Assembly (NCBI GenBank): GCA_021464415.1
Contig: CM038469.1
Coordinates: 30,807,736 to 30,871,735 of the forward strand
From: Lonicera japonica
Lineage: Eukaryota > Streptophyta > Magnoliopsida > Dipsacales > Caprifoliaceae
Length of the DNA stretch: 64,000 bases
Direction: 5' to 3'
Made by a program: the position numbers and the translations under genes. Positions 38,101 to 50,100 of this stretch are shown piece by piece. Within the stretch, counting starts at the first letter, position 1. Each line of letters starts with the position of its first letter. The notes beneath the pieces are model-generated. The model did not search any database and had not been told where the DNA came from. It saw only the letters and a program-made list of their open reading frames with translations.

Positions 38101-41100
38101 AAATAACAAATAACAATGTCACTACATAATTAAAGTTCTAAATCACCATAATACTTACAAAGAGAGAAGAAGAATGATGTATTTAGGATTTTAGAGCTTG
38201 GAATGAAGAAGAACGACGTATAAAGCTTCAATCTCGTGCGCAGCTAGCTCTCTCTATCTGTCGGTCGCAACTTCTAAGTCTCTGCTACAGTTATTTGGTT
38301 TGGGACTAGGGTTTATAACTTTTTTTTTCTTATTACTTTTTTTTTAAAAAAAAACAACAAAAAATCATCAAAACTACGTAGTTTTACTAAAATAGTGCCT
38401 CAAATGCCTTGAGGAATATGCCTCAAACTCGCCTCAGCGAGAAGAGGCATAAGCCTCAGAAATTGACCAAATAATAACACCTCGGAGCCTTTTCTTCCCA
38501 CCTCGCCTCAAGGTGTGCGCCTCAAACGCCTTTTAAAACATTGTATGAAACATTCCCTTATGTGCATAAACTATGACTAAGTGTCTAAGCTATAGATTGC
38601 ATTCACACGAAAAGCGAACTTCATTTATCAGATTCTGGATCAGTTTCTTTGCTGATTTTGAACATAAAAACACAAGGGAATTAGCAGATAATCTTCTTAT
38701 TGATAAGATCTAATTAACAATTCTACCTCACCCAAACTAAATGAAAGAATCTCTATATAGAGTATTTGACTGAGTGTGCTTGTGCAGAAACGAAAGATCC
38801 ACAGGACTCGAGGGTTATCATATTCTCAGGTTTTAGAGCAAGTATAAGGTGAAGTTGCAATATTGTTATATTCAACTCTCTTGTGTTGCCATGCTGATTT
38901 AAGCTGTTGGCATCTTGTGATGTTGAGGAATTTTTGCCTAAACTTTTTAAGATATTCTCTCACTGTTATCTTGATACTTGCCTCAGGGACATACTGAATG
39001 CATTAGTGCACATTGGTGATATTGTTAAAGCTACAGAATTTATTGGGCAAAGCTCAGGTTGGAACCGTGTTAACTTGTCATATATTATATATCAATTTTA
39101 CATTCTAGGATACTTAAAACTCAATAAGTTTATTTTGTTCATTGTGCTTCTATGTACTTCTTTGGTTTGATTAAACTAGACATTTTGCAAACCTAACGTG
39201 GGGTGATCTTTTCATGCAATACTTATTCGGCTATATGACTCATTTCTAGGATTATAATAGGTTAATAGTCAACCCTTTTTCTATACGTACATTGTGATGC
39301 CCCGAACCCCATTAGGAGGATAAACACCTCTAGGGCCGGTTAATCACGGTGTTGTGCGCCGATGGCAGGTAATTATGACATTTAACAATATGCATAAGAA
39401 ATCCAATGATAGGTAGAGTGATAAATTCATTTCTTTATTAAACTTCATTGATAACTTCCGCATTAATCGTGAGGTTTCGGACAAAAGAATTTGGGTGGGG
39501 CATCTATTAGGGGAATTTTCTTGCAAAGCCTTCTTTGAATTTCTTTCATGCCCTCTTTCATTCTCCACCTTCCCTCAGTTCAGCATTATTTGGAAAGGTG
39601 GAATTCCAACCAAGATCAAAGTGTTCGCAGGGCTAGCTTTTTTGGGGAAAGTGATTACGTGTGACATGGTTCAAGTTAGGAGGCCTTTTATGTTTCTCTC
39701 GCCATTGTGGTGTGCATTGTGCAGGAAGGAAAATGAGAGTATTGATCATATTTTGCTTCATTGTGAGTTTGTTAAGTATATTTGGTCAAAGGTGCTAGAA
39801 TTGTTTAGTTTGATGGGAGTTTTTCCTAAGAAATGGAGTGATTTCCTTGTTATTAAATGGTATTTCAAGCAAAATAGTAAGAAAATCAATTAGTTGTGGT
39901 GATTCTCTATTATGGCTATAGTATGGTTGATCTAGTCTAAACGCAACCGGAGGATATTTGAAAATCGGAGCAGTGATTCGTCGGATATTTGGGGATTTTC
40001 TTGTTTTCTAGTTGGGCAGTGGGCAAAGGCCTCTGGGATTTTTGATTTTTTCAGATCGTTTTTTGTTCTGTTTAGATTGTTTTAGTGTTGTAGGGGGTTG
40101 AATGGTCTGTTTGTTTGGTTACTAGGCGGCTAGTGTTTGTTCTTGTTTAGGTTGTTAGAGCTTTTAGTAGGTGTCTTATTCTCTGTCCTCTAACTATCCC
40201 ATTGATTTAGCTGTATTTTAATTTTGGTTTATTAATAAAGTTTCTGTTTCCTATCAAAAAATAACATGCCATCCATAGCATCAATAAAGTAGTACACTAA
40301 TACATCAACTAGCTTCCAACGAGGTCCCAAGGACATATGTCTTAAGGTTTACAACATCTACATAAGTTTCCAAAGAAATATAATAAATACATGTCCATAA
40401 GAAACTATACAGTTACTTTATAAGAAAATAAGCACGTTGGGCTCAGTGGGAACTATACAGTTATTTTATAAGAAAATACAAATAGGAATCAACACACTTG
40501 TCATATCGAAAATCAGTGTTCTAAAAATCGCGCCTAGGTGGCGCTTAGGCGGAAATCGGTCCTCTCCCGCCCGGCCTAGGGCTAGTCGTTTGTGTTTAGG
40601 AGTCGGAGTGATTAGGCGCCGATTTTTGGTCTAGGTGCCGATTTTTGGTCTAGGCGCCGATTTTCCCATTGGTTGTGGCTGAGACGTGGAAGACAGAACG
40701 AGATTGAGATAGAGAGAGAGAGTAGCGTACCTGTGAAGTCGTCGAAGCCAGTGAGAAATCGTTGAGGGTGAGATAGGTTAGGGCTGAGAAGATGTCGGCG
40801 AGAGCTAGGGTTTTGGTTCGTTAGTTGCTGCGGAATGGGGGCTGGGTTTTACGGGGAAAGAGATGATATATATTTCATTTGGTTTGTTTTATTAAGTTTT
40901 ATTATTATTATTTTCACCCTATATATTTTTTAGTTATTTGTAATTTCACCCCTATTTACTTTTCTTTTGCTAATTTTATTTATTTATGTTTTTAAAATTT
41001 GGACTTTTTCTAGAATGCATGTTTTATTGGTTGGATGTTGGACAATTAATATTAATTTGAAAGGTATATTATATTTTGTCAGTATTATGTTATTTAAAAT

Positions 41101-44100
41101 AATATTTTTAATAAAAAATTGTTTGACCGATTAATCCCCGATTAATCCTCTAGGCGCTAGGCCCCCCCTCGTCGACCCGGGAGCGCCTAGCGATTTTTAG
41201 AACATTGTCGAAAATAACCTTCAAGTGATGTAGAAGGATTAACTTTTGTGTAGTCATACAACGTGCTTCCCTACCGGTATACTAGTACAAATCCGTTGGC
41301 TAAATAGAAATGCATGGCACTAGTAATTGTAACATATAAGAGTTAAGCGTCTGAGACAAATGCCTCAATAATTCCGCGACAATCCAAGCATACACTAGGT
41401 TTGCATTTCGTGGGCTTTCACCCACGCGACAGCAGGGCCTCGCGATAGTTTCCGTGCAAGGTTTCAAGCCTTTCACCCATGAGACTATGCCCCACGTTCC
41501 CCGCCCTGTCCTATGAGATCAACACATGGGACCTAACATGGACTAGCGTTAACGTATCATGACAATCAATTAAATAACTCATTAGATGTACCAATGTGCC
41601 AAATAACAGCGTATTAGCTATCGTATACTAGAACCATGATTTAGCCAACAAGAGCAATCTTGTAAAAAAAAGTTCCAACAAGTGTACTTTGTGATCTTTA
41701 TGCATTTTATGAAGAAATCCCATTACTTGGACCAATATCAATTAGTAATAAGTCGTATATTAAAGGTTATCGGTGATAAGTTACATCCAAGTGGGTTTTT
41801 GTACAAATCAACAAAATAACCACATGCATGTATAATAAATGGTTGGATCATGAAATTTAAGTTATAATTATGTTATTTTAACCATCAATTGCAAGATTGA
41901 ACAAACCCCCAACCCATGCATATAAACCCACTTAGGTACTATTTCACTTTAAACATGGATGTGTTAATTAATTTACATGCAACAACATAAGTTGAAAAAT
42001 ATGTTTTTGTACTAGATTCCGACATTTATGACGCTTTGATTTCGAGATTGAAGGTTAGGTTGAATTATACTCCAAGAACCCTGTTAAATAGTGTGTATAT
42101 ATATTAGGTGTACATTCCTAAGTTAAATAGTTTCCTAGTTTAATAGCGATTCCTCTTGTATAAATAGAAGCTCTCATTATTGTAAATCAATATAACAATT
42201 TCTCATTATTCTCTCATATGGTATCAAAGGGATTAGTGAGAAAAAAACCCTATTACAATTTTTGTTTGCTGTGTTTTTCGTTCCAGCATTCATCTCACCA
42301 AACCCTAGCCGCCAACAACCAAGGAGTCGTCCAAAACCCTAGTTGTTTCACGTGTATCCTACCTCTTTCACATAACACCACCCATACAGAGGTGCTCGGA
42401 ATTCCCAGACAAGTCCACGTCCAAAACCCTAAGTTTTTCGACTACTCCTATCATACGTTCTGAAAAATTGAAGGGCCCCAATAATTTTATGTCATGGTTT
42501 ACCTCTGTTGAATTGTGGTTTATGGGCTAGGGTTGTGAAGAACACTTAGTAAAACGTGTTACCGATATTGTTGAAAAAGAACAGTCGCATTGGAAACAAA
42601 TTGATGCATTTTTATGCAATGTTCTATGGTAATCTATTGGTCAAAGTCTTGTTGGCCAATACCGACCTAACCTCACTTATTATGAGGTGTGGCAAAAGGC
42701 TAAGAAACTTTATTCAAATGACATAAATTGTCTTTATACTGTTGTCTCTCACATGAAGACGATTAAGAAACAGGATCATGATATGCAAGAATACCTAGGC
42801 CAAATCAAGATTCTTCGATAGGAATTTAATGAGTTAATGCCCTTCTCAACTGATGTTACGCAACAAGAAGCAGATAGTGGAAAGTTTTTTATGGTTCTTG
42901 CACTAGCAAGGTTGCCTACTGAACTTGATTCAGTTCGCAATCAAATTCTGGCGAATCCTGGGGTTCCTATTATGGATACGATTTTTGAGCAGTTGATTCG
43001 TATTTCTGCACCTCTAAGCATCTCAAGCAATTTTACCACTTCCACTGATTCTACTATAATTGCCTCGCAAGTGACTCCTCGACGGGATGGTAAAGGCAGG
43101 CAGCGAGGTTGAACTCGCCCCAAATGTACTAATTGCAATAATCAGGGCCATACAGTAGATCGTTGCTACAAGCTTCATGACTATTCGCCTAAGGTTGCCA
43201 ACATTTCACAATATGATCCATCCTCTGGGGATACACCGGGGACTATGACTGTACCTGTTGCTAAGTATGCTGTATTTCAAAAATTTAAAGAGAATAACCA
43301 GTCGTCAGCCATAGCCTCAACTAGTCAAACTGGTAATCATATTGCTTGCATCTCTCAATCATCCTCTCTTGGGTCATGGGTACTTGATTCTGGTGCTTCT
43401 GATCATATGTCTTGTAACAAGGATTTGTTCTCTCGTATTACTTATTCTGGTACTTTATCTATTGTTACCTTAGCTGATGGTTCACAAACTAAAGTTAGAG
43501 GAATTAGACAAGCTACTCTCTTGCCTTCTCTATCTTTAGATTTTGTTCTCTTCATACCAAATTATCCTTTTAATTTAATGTCCATTAGCAAATTAACCCA
43601 AACATTGCCCTATTATGTTACCTTCGTTGCTAATTCGGTTCTTGTGCAGGATCAGAACATTGGGAGGACGATTGGAGTAGGATGTGAGTATCGCGGATTA
43701 TACTACCTTTCCCCACCACCACCCCTTGTAGCCTGTGTTGTTGATCCACCTGCCATCCTCCATCACCGTTTGGGACATCCTAGCCTACAGAAGTTACAAA
43801 AGATGGTGCCGAGTCTTGCGAGTCTGTCTTCTTTAGAGTGTGAGTCTTGTCAGTTAGGAAAGCATGTTCGTAATTCTTTTTTTAGTCATCTCAATAAACA
43901 AGCAGAGTCACCTTTTGCTTTAGTTCACTTAAATATATAGGGTCCTAGTCGTGTTAAATCTACTTTGGGTTTTAGTTATTTTGTTACTTTTGTTGATGAT
44001 TTTTCCCGTTGTACTTGGTTATTTTTAATGAAAAATCGTTCAGAATTATTCTCCATATTTCAAAAGTTCTGTTCTGAAATTAAAACTCAATTTGGCATTA

Positions 44101-47100
44101 CTATTCGTACTTTTTGAAGTGACAATGCACGAGAATACTTTTCTGCCCCTTTTCAATCCTTTATGGCCTCTCAGGATATACTTCATCAATCGTCCTGTGC
44201 TCATATCCCTCAACAAAATGGAGTGGCAGAAAAGAAAAACAGACACTTAATTGAAACTACACGTACTCTCCTCATTCACACTCATGTTCCGCTGCGTTTT
44301 TGGGGATACGCTATTCTTACCGCATGCTATTTGATTAATTGCATGCTATCCTTAGTTTTACAAAATCAGGTTCCTCTTTCTCTGTTATTTCATAATCAAT
44401 CACTGTATTATCTTCCATCTCATGTCTTTGGGTGTACATGTTTTGTTCACGATCTCACTCCGGGAAAAGATAAATTACAGGCAAAGTCTTTCAAATATAT
44501 CTTTCTAGGTTACTCTCGTTTACAGAAGGGTTATCGTTACTTCTCTCCTCACCTTAAACGATATCTTGTCTCCGCCGATGTGACATTCTTTGAAACGACT
44601 CCTTTCTTTACTTCTTTTGAACATGCTGAGTGTCTGATTGATGTTCTCCCTCTTTCAGACACTAGTTCTATTCCATTGGTTGTATCATCTCCTGACCCTG
44701 TGACTCCTACTGCAGACTCGCGACCTCCTCTACTCACCTATCATCGCCGGCCACGTCCCCTTCCTATTGCGAACTCTTCCACCGAACCTACCACGGCGCC
44801 TACAATCGAACCTACGATCGACATCGCTACACCTCCTTTGACTGAGTCCGCCACCCCTGACAATCCTATATCTGGCAATGTTCTAAAAATCGCTAGGCGC
44901 TCCTAGGTCGGCGAGGGGGGGCCTAGCGCCTAGAGGATTAATCGGTCAAACGTTTTTTTATTAAAAATATTATTTTAGATAACATAATACTAACAAAACA
45001 TAATATACCTTTCAAATTAACATTAATTTTCTAACATCCAACCAATAAAACATACATTACAAAAAAGTCAACTTTAAAAGCATAAATAATTAAAATTAGC
45101 AAAAAGAAAGTAAATAAAGGAGAAACTACAAATAACTAAAAATATATGGGGTGAAAATAATAATAAAACTTAATAAAACAAAACCAAACCTAATACTCCG
45201 TATATATCATATTTTTCCCGTACAAACTAGCCCCCATTCCGCAGCAACCATCGAAACAAAACCCTAAACCCTAGCTCTCAGCGCCAACGACTTCTCAGCC
45301 CTAACCCATCTCAGCCTCGATGATTTCTCATTGGCTTCGACAACTTCACAGGTACGATACTCTCTCTCTCTCTATTTCAGTCTCTCTCTATCTCAATCTC
45401 ATTCTCTCTTCCACGTCTCAGCCAACCAGTGGGAAAATCGGCGCCTGGACGAAAAATTGACGCCTAATCGGCGTCTAATCACCCCGGCGCCTAAACAAAA
45501 CGACTAGCCCTAGGCCGGGCAGGGGAGCCCCGATTTTCGCCTAGGCGCGATTTTTAGAACACTAATATCTGGCATAGTGGATTCATCTTTTACTCTGATC
45601 ACGCCTTCTGTTCTGGTCTCTGACTTGGATCGTCCCATTGCCGAATGTAAAGGTATTTGTTCTATTCGAAATCCTTATCCCATTTATAATTTCCTGAGTT
45701 ATCATCGATTATCTCTATCATGTACTGCCTTTGTGTCGTCCTTGTCCCCTATTTCTATTCCAAAAAATGTAGGAGCAGCTCTTTTGGACCCAGGTTGGCA
45801 TCAAGCTATGGTTAATGAGATGTCTGCGTTACATTCTAATGGCACTTGGGATTTAGTGCCCCTTATTCCTGGGAAATCTACAGTCGGTTATCGTTGGGTT
45901 TATACTGTCAAAGTTGGTCCTGATGGAGCTATCGACCGGTTAAAGGCCCGATCGGTTGCAAAAGGATATACCCAGATTTATAGACTTGATTATGGCGACA
46001 CGTTCTCTCCAGTTGCCAAAATGGCCTCTGTTCGTTTATTTCTCTGTATGGCAGCCATTCATCACTGGCCCCTCAATCAGTTAGATATCGAGAATGCTTT
46101 TCTTCATGGTGATTGGCTATACAGATGCTGATTGGGCAGGCTGTCCGTCTGATAGACGCTCAACCACTGGATATTGCATTTTTGTTGGGGGTAATTTCGT
46201 GACTTGGAAGAGTAAGAAACAATCCGTTGTCGCTCTATCCATTGCTGAAGCAGAATATTGAGCCATGGCTAAAGTAACATGTGAGCTCATATGGCTGAAA
46301 CAATTACTCCAGGAGCTAAAATTTATGGAGGTTCAGCGGATGAAGTTAATATGTGATAATCAAGTAGCTCTCCATATTGCCTCTAATCCCGTCTTTTATG
46401 AGAGGACCAAGCATCTAGAGATTGATTGCCACTTTATTCGAGAGAAGATTCTTTCAGGGGACATTGCTACCGGATATGTCAAGTCAAATGACCAACTAGT
46501 AGATATATTTACAAAGTCTCTCGGGGGTCCTCGAGCCAATTATATTTGTAATAAGCTGGGAATATACAATTTGTACACTCCAGCTTGAGGGGGAGTGGTA
46601 AATAGTGTGTATAGATATATATTAGGTCTACATTCCTAATTTAAATAGTTTCCTAGTTTAATAGCGATTTCTCTTGTATAAATAGAAGCTCTCATTATTG
46701 TAAATCAATATAACAATTTCTCATTATTCTCTCACAAACCCTAATTCCCTCCAAGCTCCAATGGTGGTCTAAGGAAGAAGATGATGGTGGAGAAGGTGGT
46801 GATGATGGATTTTGTGCCAGATCTTGAAAGTTCTTATGTAGTATGTGTGATCCACCAAGAATCCCTGAATTTCTCCTCTATATCTCTCTCTAGGATGTGG
46901 TATGTGTTTTTGGGGTGATATGCTCAAAAGTATGTAGGGGGGTTAAAGGGGTGTAAAAATAGGGTCAGTTGTGGTCAAATCTAACCTTTAAGCGTCGGGG
47001 ATCTATCCTAGGGGGTCTAGGATCGATCTTGGGACAATGAAAAACACATTGTCTCGATTTTTGACTTTTAGGATCAATCCTAGGAAGGCTAGGATCGATC

Positions 47101-50100
47101 TTGGAACACATGTCAAGTACACTGGTCGAATGGGTCTGACACATTGTTGGTATTTATGTGATAACTCCTTGCTCGAAACTCGGATTTGGATAATCTATAT
47201 ATCAATGGAAAAACGTCTCGAAGATCTACAACTTTCCTCAAGGAAGTTTCCCCAAATTATGGCCAGGTTAATAACCGAAATTCATAGAAGACAACATTCT
47301 GCCTCCACGTTAATGATACAATTAGTTTTAACGATTGGCTTGCTTCACACGCAGTTTTGACCCATGAGGAGGAAGAATTGGCTTTCGGTCGAAACACGAA
47401 GTTGTAGCATGGATCATAACCTACCTAGGGGCATAAACGGGTACTCAATCGGATAAAAAATGAAGAAGTTATATCTTCTCAAAGATAGCCAAAATCCATA
47501 AATCGCATAAAACCAAAACACGCGATTAACATGCTTATTTCAATTTGGACCACTCGAATTGTGAAAAGATCATTCATGCAAACTCAGTTATACCATTATG
47601 GCATGTTTAAGGTGTTAAACCACGCGAAATAAATTCGGATCATAATATGACTAGTTAAAACGACATTTATCAACAAAATGAAATTTAGACGAGAACAAAC
47701 GTGAAAAATTAAACAAGGGGTATTACATCCATAGGCTATGTTCTCTTTTCTTACAACTTCAATCTATGTTATTTTTTTGTGTCCTTGTAATGGCCATTTT
47801 AATTGAGGTAGAAACTGTTACTTGCCTCTTATTGTTAGAGCATAGTATCTACATAACTACGTCTTTGGCCCACCACCTAACAACTTTGCTTTTAGGTGAG
47901 ATGGTGATTTAATAGTATTTCATGTAGAAATAGGGGGATAATACTGCGATGTATGAAAGAATGGTATTGCGAAGGTTATCTTCTTCTTACATTATTCTTA
48001 TTTTATCTATTTTCCTCCTTTCTTGATTTCTTCCATACAGAAGTTGTCCAACTTTTCATATTTCTTTTTCTTTGATAAAATTTGTTTAGTAGTGCATCTT
48101 TAGACGTGTTTTCCTCATGAATTTCCAGACGAATTTGCATCGTACCTGCATGGCATTTTTGTTGTTATTTCCTGTTGCAAGTGAAAAGGGCAATTGGTGG
48201 GCTAGGAAATGCATGTGCTACAACCTTTATGTTGTTGATCTACATGTGTCCTTGTTCCTACCTTTACATGTTTATTATTATTGAGTTCTCTTAATTGAGT
48301 GTAATGTTTATTTACTATAAAGTCAGTTCCTCAGATTCTAAGGCATTATAGAAAAATGAAATGTCTCCCCCTTTGAACTTTCCTGCTTGGTTGCAGACTA
48401 CTTCTTTTGGCGCTCTACAATAATATTTCATTTTTTAGAAGTTAGAAAAAAAAAATCGGTTTATGGAGTTCACGTTTTGACATAAGTAATCCTTCTTCGG
48501 GGTTGATTCTTTATTATTGTTCTGTATAGCTAAAGCATTTAAGGGCCAATCACAAAAAGTACAACAGGCTGTTCTGGAGGTACATATTCTCCCCTTTTTA
48601 GTGTTTGATTTTTTGACTTTTCCCCACCCCCCATTTTATGTGCAAAATTAGACTTAACCTCCTGTTTTCATAATCATTAGAATTTGATTACGTGAGAAAA
48701 ATTAGATATTGCCCCCCATTTTTACATAATTCTTTGAGCTGCCCTCACATGCGGGTGTAAAGTCTAATGATTATGGCAACAGGGGGTAACTCTAATTTCG
48801 CATTAAGAAGCAATGTCAAGAAAGCCTTTAGTGTTTTATTTCCTCACCGTGTCTCACTTTTACTACAGAAATTTCAAGCTGGTGAATACAATGTAATTGT
48901 CTCAACATCAATTGGCGAAGAAGGCCTAGATATCATTGAAGTTGATCTCGTCATATGTTTTGATGCCAATGTCTCACCTTTAAGGATGATTCAGCGCATG
49001 GGAAGGACTGGAAGGAAGAGTAAAGGACGAGTTGATATCCTTTGTTCTTCTACTAATAGTTTATATTGTGTAGTATCTAATAAATATGACCACTGGAAAG
49101 TAACTATATCGTATATTCTTTTGCTCATCATCCAGATTTTGAAATCATTAAAAGTTTAATGGCCGTTTGGTGTCCGCTTTTATCCATAATTTTTATACAA
49201 ACAAAAAGTTTCTGATAAATATTTGAATATATTTTTCACTGTTGCATTTTGGCCCAGAACCAAATTGGGGGCCCTTATCTAAAAGGTTGTTTGCGCATAT
49301 TACAACAATTCCTTAACAAGAATTACTAGTTTTGTGTTATGAAGGTCCGGAGCTGAATGGTTACAAGCAAAAGCAGAAAAAGGGCAATTCTGTCAAGAGA
49401 CACATGCGAAATGGGGGAATTAGTAGCTTCGATTTTCATTCTAGTCCAAGGATGGTAAGCTTTATGAGAGGAGGCTGTGCAGTAGTTCCTTCAATCATTG
49501 CAACTATTTCCTAGTAATCTCTATAATCCTCTACAATCTCTACTTTGATAACTACAGATTCCTCATATATACAAACCAGAAGTTCGGGTTGTTGAGCTAT
49601 CAATTGAGCAATATGTTCCCCGTGGGAAGAAAGTGAGAGATGATCAGCCAATCCATACCCCGGTTTCTCTAGCCAAACTAACTGATACTGAGAATAATTT
49701 AATTGAAAAATATTTCCACTCTACCCAATATAACACATGGAGACCATCCCTTATTGCCTTCCCTCACTTCCAGGCATTCCCCTCCAGAGTGCACAAAGTT
49801 ATGCATTCATTCAGAACAGGGATACTCATTGATGCAATGCAACATTTGCAAGAATCGTCTTTTTCTACGGACAGAAAAGCTCTCTCTGTCGAGGTTTCCT
49901 CCTATTTTTTGTGCTAGAACTATCAACTATCAATTTATTTCCAATTGAAACATTGTAACTTACTAACTTGGGTCTTTTAACTCCCCCCCGGTTCATAATG
50001 CGGAATTAGACTTACCCCATTATTTTCATAATCATTAGACTTTGCCCCCTGCGTGCAGGAGAATCTCAAAGAATTATGTAAAAATGGGGGTAGGGGGGGC

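Larger units (their letters stand above)
42082..46736 (+). mobile_element. Copia LTR retrotransposon, internally deleted and interrupted
   Basis: 5' LTR 42082-42218 (137 bp) and 3' LTR 46596-46736 (141 bp) are close copies. TSD AACCC occurs on both sides (42077-42081, 46737-46741). The primer site TGGTATCAAAGG (initiator-Met type) starts at 42219 and a GAGGGGGAG purine tract precedes the 3' LTR. Pol domains are in Copia order: gag, protease, integrase, reverse transcriptase, RNase H. Dead by stops, frame shifts, an internal deletion and an inserted MITE. Confidence 0.92.
39293..47727. mobile_element. Probable solo LTR filling FANCM intron 13, heavily nested
   Basis: Starts TGTGATGCCCCGAACCCC and ends GGGGTATTACA, matching inverted LTR termini (TG...CA). 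Flanks are TACAT (39288-39292) and TCCAT (47728-47732), a possible 5-bp duplication with one mismatch. Removing the nested LINE, MITE and Copia leaves about 2.2 kb without coding signs, in the range of long Gypsy/LARD-type LTRs. No second LTR, primer site or polyprotein was seen, hence solo. Orientation and family not certain. Confidence 0.6.

Noticed and set aside
43245..46588. Copia polyprotein as one working gene
   Set aside because: Stops, frame shifts, an inserted MITE and the missing YVDD region rule it out.
49035..49329. GT-AG reading of FANCM intron 15 (donor GTTCTT at 49041, acceptor TAG at 49329)
   Set aside because: It keeps the frame but adds DILF, uses a poor donor, and ignores a perfect U12 donor and branch site that restore family spacing.
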